A DNA stretch of 9,626 nucleotides from contig SVOX01000049.1 of NCBI GenBank assembly GCA_015066165.1, forward strand, positions 1 to 9,626. The letters run 5' to 3'. Of the stretch, positions 1-5,480 are shown one piece after another (the stretch's first letter is position 1; every line of letters starts with the position of its first letter). The position numbers were made by a program, and so were the translations under genes. Source of the DNA: Oscillospiraceae bacterium (GTDB taxonomy: Bacteria; Bacillota; Clostridia; Oscillospirales; Acutalibacteraceae). Under the pieces are notes generated by a model. It worked only from the letters and a program-made list of their open reading frames with translations, did not search any database and had not been told where the DNA came from.

Positions 1-31
1 CCTAACTTGTTCAAAAGTTGGGTGATTTTTA
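1..31 (+). terminator. Possible intrinsic terminator of a plus-strand gene left of the window
   Basis: Bases 1-8 (CCTAACTT) pair with 15-22 (AAGTTGGG) over 8 bp with one T-G wobble and a 6-base loop. A run of five T follows at 26-30 on the plus strand. This fits the end of a transcript entering from the left and converging on the phosphopantetheinyl transferase gene. The structure may also serve the minus strand, but the bases that would carry its T-run lie outside the window. Confidence 0.35.
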
Positions 32-514
32 TTTAATAATTTCAAATTCATTTTGACCGCAAACCGAAATGTAATATTCGCCGTGGGTAAAGGTTTTGGG
101 GGTGGGGGAAAACTCAAAAACGCTAAAGGTGTCAAGTCCGCCCGAAAGCCCTGCGCCCAAGTATTTAAGACATGCTTCCTTTTTAGTCCATATTTCAAGA
201 AAACGGCTTTCGCTCGGTTTTGAATTTATATAGTCAATTTCCTGCGGATGAAAACGTTTTGCGATCTTTGGGTTAAGTTTTCGTTTCTTTTCAATATCAA
301 CACCAACAGCCGATTGGCTTATGGCAATTACCAAAAGTTCGCCCGAGTGTGAAACGTTGAAATGAAAATTGGGCAAATCTTTAAAAAAAGGTTTGCCGTG
401 CTCACCTTTTTCCATTTTTAGCGAGTTAATTTCAATATTATATTTTTCAGATGCTGCTTGTTTGATAAAACCGTAATAATCGGTGTTTATCGGTAAAATG
501 TATATTTTGTTCAT
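29..514 (-). CDS. Compact 4'-phosphopantetheinyl transferase (Sfp/HetI-type superfamily)
   Basis: Enzymes of this family move the phosphopantetheine arm of coenzyme A onto a serine of a carrier protein (acyl, peptidyl or aryl carrier), in the cytoplasm. The 161-residue product shows the family motifs in order: GKPFF at 40-44, FNVSHSG at 52-58, VGVDIE at 70-75 (D73 and E75 as metal ligands) and WTKKEACLKYLG at 109-120, with E113 as the third acidic residue. Sfp-type enzymes usually have many more residues before the GKP motif; here there are only 39, so the N-terminal half is shortened, although the catalytic half is complete. The ATG at 514 has no Shine-Dalgarno sequence, and the promoter at 521-549 would start transcription on or next to it. 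No carrier-protein or synthase gene is adjacent, so the partner is unknown; it could be the housekeeping acyl carrier protein. The family call is firm and the substrate is open. Confidence 0.88.
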   Translation of the reverse strand: MNKIYILPINTDYYGFIKQAASEKYNIEINSLKMEKGEHGKPFFKDLPNFHFNVSHSGELLVIAISQSAVGVDIEKKRKLNPKIAKRFHPQEIDYINSKPSESRFLEIWTKKEACLKYLGAGLSGGLDTFSVFEFSPTPKTFTHGEYYISVCGQNEFEIIK

Positions 515-520
515 AAATAA

Positions 521-549
521 ATTATAGCATAAAAAAACGCAAATTTCAA
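521..549 (-). promoter_or_regulatory. Sigma-A promoter for the phosphopantetheinyl transferase gene
   Basis: On the minus strand, TTGAAA (549-544) lies 17 bases before TATAAT (526-521), preceded by TG in the extended -10 position. Counting on from the -10 box puts the expected start of transcription at about base 514, the A of the ATG. No ribosome binding site is present, so a leaderless message is predicted. Confidence 0.72.
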
Positions 550-720
550 CAAAAGAACATAGTGGTTTAAGAAAAAGTTAGAAAGTGCAAATCAATCATT
601 ATTTACTAAAAAATAAAAGAGCCCATCCTAAAGGATAGACTCTTTTATTATTGGAAAGGGTGTACAAATTCGATGCTATTTTAATTTTAGACCTATGTGT
701 TTGAACCCCTACATATTTTT
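550..720. other. Gene-free spacer between the transferase promoter and hairpin array 1
   Basis: No coding sequence is supported here. The stretch holds a terminator-like hairpin (612-649) and then about 70 bases (650-717) to which I can assign nothing. The T-arm-like string TTTGAACCCC at 700-709 is too short to count as a tRNA remnant. Confidence 0.5.
612..649 (-). terminator. Rho-independent terminator-like hairpin, minus strand
   Basis: AATAAAAGAG (612-621) pairs with CTCTTTTATT (640-649), and ATCC (625-628) with GGAT (633-636), around a 4-base loop. The three bases between the helices form G-U, C-G and G-U pairs only when read on the minus strand; on the plus strand two of them are C-A mismatches. 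The minus strand also continues into a T-run. This favours minus-strand function. No gene ends just before it on that strand; the nearest minus transcript already has its own terminator at 904-935, so this one appears to be an orphan. Confidence 0.6.
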
Positions 721-905
721 CATTGAATGAAATATCTCGCTTATGCTCGATATGAAATAATCCTTACGGATTATGAAATTTTCTGCTATCGCAGAAAGTG
801 AAATAAAATTCGCCTCTTAAACATTTGCGAAGCAAATATTTCATAGCGAAGCTATTTCATATTACGAAGTAATATTTCACTCGCCGTAAGGCGAATTTCA
901 TTGAA
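718..905. repeat. Hairpin array 1: eight inverted-symmetric ATGAAAT/ATTTCAT linkers alternating with small hairpins
   Basis: Four linkers read (A/G)TGAAAT at 727-733, 752-758, 773-779 and 798-804. Four more read ATTTCA(T/C) at 838-844, 854-860, 874-880 and 895-901, so the orientation flips once near 815-822. Small hairpins sit between linkers: 732-753 (imperfect), 757-774 (7 bp), 780-797 (7 bp), 823-837 (6 bp), 843-855 (5 bp), 859-875 (7 bp) and 881-894 (5 bp). Bases 806-814 also pair perfectly with 890-898 (9 bp), which would enclose three of the hairpins and compete with the last one. On the strand reading ATTTCA, six loops are C-GAA-G, C-GTAA-G or C-GATA-G. TTTCATTGAA occurs at both ends (718-727 and 896-905). 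Unit lengths vary and no open reading frame is present. The function is unknown. Confidence 0.85.
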
Positions 906-935
906 AAAACGACTTGTCGAAACAAGTCGTTTTTT
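904..935 (-). terminator. Intrinsic terminator of the tRNA-Ser gene
   Basis: A perfect 14-bp stem (904-917 with 922-935) closes a CGAA loop. Its outer six pairs are A-T, so either strand ends in a run of six T. It starts two bases after the tRNA-Ser CCA end on the minus strand, which makes it that gene's terminator. It also abuts the outer end of hairpin array 1. Confidence 0.88.
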
Positions 936-936
936 C

Positions 937-1028
937 TGGCGCAGAGAGGGGGATTCGAACCCCCGAAGTGGTATTAGCACTTACACGATTTCCAGTCGTG
1001 CGCCTTAGACCAGCTCAGCCATCTCTGC
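937..1028 (-). tRNA. tRNA-Ser (anticodon GGA)
   Basis: Read on the minus strand, the 7-bp acceptor stem GCAGAGA/TCTCTGC is followed by discriminator G and an encoded CCA. The anticodon stem CACGA/TCGTG holds the loop CTGGAAA, giving anticodon GGA, which reads serine codons UCC and UCU. A long variable arm and the 92-base length are typical of class II serine tRNAs. The T-arm GGGGGTTCGAATCCCCC is perfect. The gene is transcribed alone, with a promoter at 1044-1072 and a terminator at 904-935. Confidence 0.97.
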
Positions 1029-1043
1029 AAAGGTCACTAAAGC

Positions 1044-1072
1044 ATTATAATATATACTTTGATAAAAATCAA
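1044..1072 (-). promoter_or_regulatory. Promoter of tRNA-Ser
   Basis: On the minus strand, TTGATT (1072-1067) is followed after exactly 17 bases by TATAAT (1049-1044). This lies 15 bases upstream of the first base of the mature tRNA, leaving a leader of about nine bases. Confidence 0.8.
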
Positions 1073-1110
1073 GTATAAATTTACGGATTACTAATTATAG
1101 TACTATAAAT

Positions 1111-1262
1111 CTTGCAAAGCGAGAATGTAATCGCAACGATAGTTGCGCATGTAACCAAGCCGAAGAAAAAATATACGAGACTTTCATTTTGTGTCATACA
1201 GTTTGCGTTGCAAACTGATTACATTCCGCCAAAGCGAATTACATACCAATCCTGTGGCTTGG
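1111..1262. repeat. Hairpin array 2: ATGTAAT/ATTACAT linkers with small hairpins
   Basis: Linkers read ATGTAA(T/C) at 1125-1131 and 1149-1155, then ATTACAT in inverted orientation at 1218-1224 and 1238-1244. Hairpins between and beside them are 1111-1123 (5 bp with a wobble), 1132-1147 (6 bp, GATA loop), 1200-1216 (7 bp, GTT loop) and 1224-1238 (5 bp with a bulge). CCAAGCC (1155-1161) pairs perfectly with GGCTTGG (1256-1262), enclosing the right half. The centre (about 1162-1199) shows no clear pairing. The plan matches array 1 with a different linker and half as many units. It lies between the tRNA-Ser promoter and the terminator of the tRNA-Met-Glu unit. No coding sequence is seen. Confidence 0.78.
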
Positions 1263-1267
1263 ATAAG

Positions 1268-1309
1268 AAAAAGAAGTAACTTTTGGTAAACAAAAGTTAC
1301 TTCTTTTTT
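1268..1309 (-). terminator. Intrinsic terminator of the tRNA-Met-Glu unit
   Basis: A perfect 18-bp stem (1268-1285 with 1291-1308) has a 5-base loop and AAAAAG/CTTTTT ends, so T-runs occur on both strands. On the minus strand it begins immediately after the tRNA-Glu CCA and ends that transcript. It may also stop plus-strand transcription. Confidence 0.9.
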
Positions 1310-1384
1310 GGTGACCCGTACGAGATTCGAACTCGTGTTACCGCCGTGAAAGGGCGGTGTCTTAGGCCTCTTGACCAACGGGCC
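1309..1384 (-). tRNA. tRNA-Glu (anticodon TTC)
   Basis: On the minus strand the acceptor GGCCCGT pairs with ACGGGTC (one G-U), followed by discriminator A and CCA. The anticodon stem CCGCC/GGCGG holds the loop CTTTCAC, giving anticodon TTC for glutamate. The T-arm is ACGAGTTCGAATCTCGT. The length is 76 bases. It is separated from tRNA-Met by four bases and shares its promoter. Confidence 0.97.
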
Positions 1385-1388
1385 GTAT

Positions 1389-1465
1389 TGGTGGCTGTAA
1401 TTGGATTTGAACCAATGACACTGCGGGTATGAACCGCATGCTCTAGCCAACTGAGCTATACAGCC
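1389..1465 (-). tRNA. tRNA-Met (anticodon CAT, probably elongator)
   Basis: On the minus strand the acceptor GGCTGTA pairs perfectly with TACAGCC, followed by discriminator A and CCA (77 bases). The anticodon loop TTCATAC in the stem TGCGG/CCGCA gives CAT. The initiator features, a C1-A72 mismatch and a GGG/CCC anticodon stem, are absent. The loop and stem resemble the Bacillus elongator tRNA-Met more than the CAT-type tRNA-Ile. It is the first gene of the Met-Glu unit. Confidence 0.93.
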
Positions 1466-1485
1466 ATATTTTCAGCGACTTGTAT

Positions 1486-1514
1486 ATTATATCTAAACTA
1501 GTCGCTTTTGTCAA
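1486..1514 (-). promoter_or_regulatory. Consensus promoter of the tRNA-Met-Glu unit
   Basis: On the minus strand, TTGACA (1514-1509), 17 bases and then TATAAT (1491-1486) match the sigma-A consensus perfectly, about 20 bases before the tRNA-Met gene. It sits in the short gap after the DMT transporter stop codon. That gap otherwise holds only a weak A/T hairpin, so some read-through from the transporter is possible. Confidence 0.92.
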
Positions 1515-1532
1515 TAGTAAATTTTAAAAATT

Positions 1533-2450
1533 TCAAAATTTTTTATTTTGGCGTTTTTTGGTAAACGTATTAACGCCCCAAACACCCAATATTATAAGTA
1601 AACAAAGTATATATCCCAAAACGCTCAAACGCTCTTTTAAAATTAAAACACCGGCTAAAACAGTCACAACTGTTATAATATTTGAAAAAGATGATGCTTG
1701 TACTGCGGTTATGTTCGCAGTTGCAAAGTTGTAAAGTAAAAATGCCAAAACCGACGATATAATTGCGAGATATATTATTGAAACAATGAATTTAACATCG
1801 GTAACACTTTGCAAAACAAGGGGAATAAACTTTTCTTTTAAAGATATTACTGCTGTTAGATTAAAGCCCAAAAACCCAACAAAGAACATTAAATAAGTGC
1901 GTTCAAAAGGGGAGGTATGGACCGATTGTTTACGGCTTAAAATGTTGAAAAGTGCGGCGCAAATTACTGCACCAATAAGTAATAAAATGCCTAAAACATA
2001 GTTTTTGCCGCCATCGTTAGAAATAATACTTATAGCCGAAACACCAATAATTGAAACAGCGGTAAAGATCCATTGAAGAAACGTTGGTTTTTCTTTTAAA
2101 ATTACGCTTGAAAGCAACATTACTGCTACCGGTACAAGAGCAATTACAACACCCGAAAGCGCAGAAGAGACAAGTGAAAGTCCGTATAACTCGAAGATGA
2201 AATATAAAAACGGCTGTGCTAAAGCCATTATCCAAACAGTAGGGTTCTTTAGAGGTTTAATATTGATTTTAAATAACCTAAAAGCCCATAAAATGTTCAT
2301 AAACAAAAACGCTACCGTAAATCTTACAGCAAGAATTACAAGCGGATGTGATACCGAAAGGGCGGTTTTTGAAAAAATAAAACTGAAACCAAAAATAATA
2401 TTTGCAAAAAGGGCACAAAAAATACCCAAAGTTCGTTTTTGTGATGACAT
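1533..2450 (-). CDS. DMT-superfamily transporter (two EamA domains)
   Basis: This 305-residue, strongly hydrophobic protein has about ten predicted membrane helices and sits in the cytoplasmic membrane. Two EamA repeats are visible, at about residues 8-142 and 153-297. Each ends in the family signature: LVPVAVMLLSSVILKEKP near 104-121, and a second copy around the LAGVLILKERLS stretch near the C-terminus. EamA proteins export small metabolites such as amino acids; this sequence does not reveal the substrate. The length is usual and the short tail is basic (KKRQNKK). The ATG at 2450 is preceded by AAGGTAG about nine bases upstream, a fair ribosome binding site. It is divergent from the PucR-type gene across 195 bases and appears to be a single-gene unit. 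No strong terminator follows it, only an A/T-only hairpin near 1518-1545. Confidence 0.88.
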   Translation of the reverse strand: MSSQKRTLGIFCALFANIIFGFSFIFSKTALSVSHPLVILAVRFTVAFLFMNILWAFRLFKINIKPLKNPTVWIMALAQPFLYFIFELYGLSLVSSALSGVVIALVPVAVMLLSSVILKEKPTFLQWIFTAVSIIGVSAISIISNDGGKNYVLGILLLIGAVICAALFNILSRKQSVHTSPFERTYLMFFVGFLGFNLTAVISLKEKFIPLVLQSVTDVKFIVSIIYLAIISSVLAFLLYNFATANITAVQASSFSNIITVVTVLAGVLILKERLSVLGYILCLLIILGVWGVNTFTKKRQNKKF

Positions 2451-2560
2451 AATTTCGCTACCTTTTTATTAAAATACGTTTAATTTTAACATAATTTTCA
2501 AAAGTTTGTATAAAAATATTGGAAATTGTAATTTTTTTGTAACTTTTTTGAATATAGTAC

Positions 2561-2589
2561 TTGAAAAATATAATAAAAAAGTGTAAAAT
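2561..2589 (+). promoter_or_regulatory. Promoter of the regulator-ftsEX-peptidase run
   Basis: TTGAAA (2561-2566), 17 bases and then TAAAAT (2584-2589) predict a start of transcription near 2596. That lies only eight bases before the upstream ATG at 2604, but leaves a normal leader before the ATG at 2646. The region is very A/T-rich, so chance -10-like boxes occur (for example TATAAT at 2569 and 2589). Confidence 0.55.
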
Positions 2590-2645
2590 ATAATCAGTTT
2601 ATTATGTCTATAAATTATATTATAAATAAAAGGACGTGTTTTTTA

Positions 2646-3719
2646 ATGGCAAACAGACTTTTCCAGGGTGTTATTCATCAAATGAAGGATGCTATTGACC
2701 GCACTTTTGGTGTTGTTGATGAAAATCTTACCGTTATTGCTTCAAGCGAACTTGGAAAAATAGGCGAAACTGTGCTTGAGTTTATGCCTTCAATTGAAAC
2801 TTTTACAAACAACGGATATACATACAAGGTTATTCCGTCTAACCAAGGTGCTAAATATGCAGTGTTTGTTGACGGTGATGATATTCTTGCATCAAAATAT
2901 GCAAATGTTTTAGCAATTGCTTTTTCTAACATTAAATTTTATTATGATGAAAAATATGACCGTGGCAACTTTATTAAGAACATTATTCTTGATAACATCT
3001 TGCCGGGTGATATTTATATTAAGGCACGTGAACTCTATTTTAACAGCGACGTATCACGTACAGTTATTATTATTCGTTCATTAGAGTCAAGCGACATTTC
3101 GGTTTATGATATTATTCAAAATCTTTTTCCCGATAAAACAAAAGACTTTATCATTAGCATAAACGAAACTGATATTGCTCTTGTTAAGGAAACCGCACAG
3201 GGTATAGACCCTAAAACTATAGAAAAAATGGCTTCTACCATTGCTGATACAATTTCGGGTGAGTTTTACGCTCACGTTGTTATTGGTATTGGTACTACTG
3301 TTAACAATCTTAAAGATTTGGCTCGTTCTTTCAAAGAAGCGCAAGCAGCTTTGGAAGTGGGCAAGGTGTTCGATACAGAAAAGACCATTGTTTCTTACGA
3401 TAACTTGGGTATAGCACGTCTTATTTACCAATTACCAACAACTCTTTGCGAGTCTTTCTTGAAAGAAGTATTTAAACGTGGTTCTATTGAAAATCTTGAT
3501 CAAGAAACTTTATTTACAATTCAACGTTTCTTTGAAAACAACCTAAACGTTTCTGAAACTTCAAGAAAATTGTTTGTTCACCGTAACACTTTGGTTTACC
3601 GTCTTGAAAAAATCAAAAAAATCACAGGACTTGATCTTCGTGAATTTGATCACGCTATTATCTTTAAAATAGCACTTATGGTTAACAAATATTTAAAGAG
3701 TAACCCAATTAAATATTAG
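2646..3719 (+). CDS. PucR/CdaR-type transcriptional regulator heading the ftsEX operon
   Basis: This is a cytoplasmic DNA-binding regulator of 357 residues. An N-terminal region of unrecognised fold (about 1-145) may be a sensor. A middle part (about 165-240) resembles the degenerate GGDEF-like domain of CdaR regulators, with the stretch VVIGIGTTVNNLKDLARSFK. The C-terminus (about 285-345) is the PucR-type helix-turn-helix, containing NVSETSRKLFVHRNTLVYRL and TGLDLREF. I chose the ATG at 2646 because AAAGGA lies upstream at 2629-2634; the in-frame ATG at 2604 has no ribosome binding site and sits almost on the predicted transcription start. Fifteen bases separate its stop from ftsE, implying co-transcription. 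PucR relatives usually respond to small-molecule or metabolic cues, but the ligand and targets here are unknown. Autoregulation of the operon is an inference from position. Confidence 0.82.
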   Translation: MANRLFQGVIHQMKDAIDRTFGVVDENLTVIASSELGKIGETVLEFMPSIETFTNNGYTYKVIPSNQGAKYAVFVDGDDILASKYANVLAIAFSNIKFYYDEKYDRGNFIKNIILDNILPGDIYIKARELYFNSDVSRTVIIIRSLESSDISVYDIIQNLFPDKTKDFIISINETDIALVKETAQGIDPKTIEKMASTIADTISGEFYAHVVIGIGTTVNNLKDLARSFKEAQAALEVGKVFDTEKTIVSYDNLGIARLIYQLPTTLCESFLKEVFKRGSIENLDQETLFTIQRFFENNLNVSETSRKLFVHRNTLVYRLEKIKKITGLDLREFDHAIIFKIALMVNKYLKSNPIKY

Positions 3720-3734
3720 TAAAGGAATTTTAAA

Positions 3735-4457
3735 ATGGAACAAATAGAACAAGGTTTTAAGGTGGTAGATGAAGCGAAACCTATAATAGAATTTCGCGGC
3801 GTCAGTAAAACCTATATGACCGGAACTCATGCGTTGGAAGACGTTAATATAAAAATAAACAGCGGCGAGTTTGTTTTCGTTGTTGGTTCTTCAGGCGCCG
3901 GTAAAAGTACTTTTATGAAACTTATAATGCGCGAAGAAAAAGCGAATACCGGTAAAATTGTTGTAAACGGTTTCAACCTTACAAAAATGAAGAGAAAGTT
4001 TGTGCCAATGCTTCGTCGTACAATGGGTATTGTTTTTCAGGATTTCCGCCTTATACCCAATATGAACGTGTTCGACAATGTTGCTTTTGCAATGCACGTG
4101 GTTGGCGCTGACAGCCGTAACATTCGCCGTGAAGTAACAAAAGCATTGTCGCTTGTAGGTTTGGGTCACAAAGCCCGTTCAATGCCTAATCAACTTTCAG
4201 GCGGTGAGCAACAACGTGTAGGTCTTGCCCGTGCACTTGTAAATTCACCCGATTTAATTATTGCGGACGAGCCCACAGGTAACGTTGACCCTAATATGTC
4301 TTATGAAATTGTATCACTTCTTACCGAAATTAATAAGCGTGGAACAACAGTGCTTATGGTAACTCATGACCATAGTTTAGTTCGTGATTTTAATCATCGT
4401 GTAATTATGCTTGATGGTGGTAAAATTGTAGCAGATAACGCCGGAGGTGACTTGTAA
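3735..4457 (+). CDS. ftsE: Cell-division ATP-binding protein FtsE
   Basis: FtsE is the ATPase of the FtsEX complex. It binds FtsX at the inner face of the membrane and uses ATP hydrolysis to switch on a cell-wall hydrolase outside. The 240-residue product has the full ABC set: Walker A GSSGAGKST at 51-59, the Q-loop with Q102, the signature LSGGEQQR at 154-161, Walker B LIIADE at 174-179 and the switch histidine in MVTHD (H211). The stretch FVPMLRRTMGIVFQDFRLIP is typical of FtsE. The first 17 or so residues are an extra N-terminal lead, since FtsE proteins often begin near the IEF strand. AAAGGA at 3721-3726 lies eight bases before the ATG. The stop overlaps the ftsX start in TAATG, indicating translational coupling. 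Confidence 0.95.
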   Translation: MEQIEQGFKVVDEAKPIIEFRGVSKTYMTGTHALEDVNIKINSGEFVFVVGSSGAGKSTFMKLIMREEKANTGKIVVNGFNLTKMKRKFVPMLRRTMGIVFQDFRLIPNMNVFDNVAFAMHVVGADSRNIRREVTKALSLVGLGHKARSMPNQLSGGEQQRVGLARALVNSPDLIIADEPTGNVDPNMSYEIVSLLTEINKRGTTVLMVTHDHSLVRDFNHRVIMLDGGKIVADNAGGDL

Positions 4458-5464
4458 TGAAATTAAGCAGTATAAGATACCTCATTAAAGAAGGTGTTAA
4501 AAACACTTGGACCAACCGTCTTATGACCATAGCATCTGTTGGTGTACTTGTTGCTTGTATGGTTATTATTGGTGTGGCTATTATGATTTCCGAAAATGTT
4601 AATATGGCAATGGGAAATCTTGAAAAGCAAAACGTTGTTATGGCTTATATGCAAGATTACAGTTGGGCACTTTACGGCAACGGAGCCGAAGCCAAAGGTA
4701 ATTCTAGCGAAAAGCCGGATAAAAACGGTGTCCGCCCTTCAGACTACGTTATACATAACGAACAAGAAGCCAAGGCACTTTGTGATAAAATTGCGGCAAT
4801 ACCAAACGTTGATACAGTAACATTTGTTTCAAGTGCAGAAGGTCTTGAAACAGCAACAAAATCAATGCTTGAAAATCAAAAGCAATATTTTACCTTCCTT
4901 GAAGGCGAGGGTGAAAACCCGCTTTCCTGTGCGGCAAAAGTTGCTATGAAAGATATGGAACTTTTTGACCAAACGGTTAAGGAAATCCAAAAACTTGAAG
5001 GGATTGACGTTATTCAGTCAAACAGCGGTCTTGCTGAAAAGTTAGCAGCAATTAAGCAGGGTATAACCGTTGCAGGTGTTTGGATTATTGCAATTCTTAT
5101 GATAATTTCCCTTGTAATTGTTTCAAACACAATTCGTGTTACAATGTACACAAGAAAACTTGAAATCAGCATTATGAAAGCAGTTGGTGCGACTGACTCT
5201 TTTGTAAGAATACCTTTTGTTGTTGAAGGTATGTTGATAGGTATCATTTCGGCATTATTTGCTGAAGGGTTGTTGTATTTCTGTTATCGAATAGCAACCG
5301 AAACTATTATTAAAACCTTTGGCGACGTTGTTCCGTTTGGGACAATGGTATGGGAACTGTTATTAATTTTCTTGGCCATAGGCGTTGTTTCGGGTATAAT
5401 TGGCAGTGTAATTATTATTAGTAAGTACCTTCGTAAAGAGGGCAGTGAATTTGCGGCAATTTAA
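4457..5464 (+). CDS. ftsX: Cell-division membrane protein FtsX
   Basis: FtsX passes the ATPase cycle of FtsE across the membrane to a peptidoglycan hydrolase. The 335 residues show a short cytoplasmic start, TM1 at about 21-44, a large external loop at 45-203, TM2 at 204-226, TM3 at about 253-277 and TM4 at 299-322. The family block RKLEISIMKAVGATDSFVRI follows TM2 at 233-252. The external loop contains the usual NVVMAY strand and the IPNVDTVTFVSSAEGLE segment. Between them, about 66-100 is a hydrophilic insert of roughly 30 residues rich in G, N, K, S and D that I do not expect in a typical FtsX. GGAGGTGA at 4443-4450, inside ftsE, is a very strong ribosome binding site six bases before the ATG. 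Its likely partner is the M23 peptidase encoded next. Confidence 0.94.
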   Translation: MKLSSIRYLIKEGVKNTWTNRLMTIASVGVLVACMVIIGVAIMISENVNMAMGNLEKQNVVMAYMQDYSWALYGNGAEAKGNSSEKPDKNGVRPSDYVIHNEQEAKALCDKIAAIPNVDTVTFVSSAEGLETATKSMLENQKQYFTFLEGEGENPLSCAAKVAMKDMELFDQTVKEIQKLEGIDVIQSNSGLAEKLAAIKQGITVAGVWIIAILMIISLVIVSNTIRVTMYTRKLEISIMKAVGATDSFVRIPFVVEGMLIGIISALFAEGLLYFCYRIATETIIKTFGDVVPFGTMVWELLLIFLAIGVVSGIIGSVIIISKYLRKEGSEFAAI

Positions 5465-5480
5465 ATAGTAGGAGTTTACA

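Noticed and set aside
700..709. TTTGAACCCC as a tRNA remnant or att site matching the tRNA-Ser T-arm
   Set aside because: The match is about nine bases and the flanks do not form a T-stem; it is too short to support an integration event.
718..905. Integron attC site or complete insertion sequence
   Set aside because: No attC core boxes, no transposase reading frame and no convincing target duplication beyond the linker-like TTTCATTGAA copies.
718..1262. CRISPR array
   Set aside because: The repeated units are 7 bases, the intervals are unequal and self-complementary, and the orientation inverts midway. No cas genes are present.
1184..1450. An 88-codon minus-strand reading frame
   Set aside because: It runs across tRNA-Glu, the terminator and most of tRNA-Met, and its translation is that of the tRNA sequences. 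Not a gene.
1518..1545. Terminator for the DMT transporter gene
   Set aside because: The only hairpin is made of A-T pairs with no G-C core, so it is too weak to call.
2197..2472. Plus-strand reading frame opposite the start of the transporter gene
   Set aside because: It lies within the complement of the EamA gene and shows no domain or ribosome binding site.
2604..2645. Upstream ATG of the PucR-type gene
   Set aside because: It has no ribosome binding site and lies about eight bases from the predicted transcription start; the ATG at 2646 has AAAGGA upstream and begins a plausible N-terminus.
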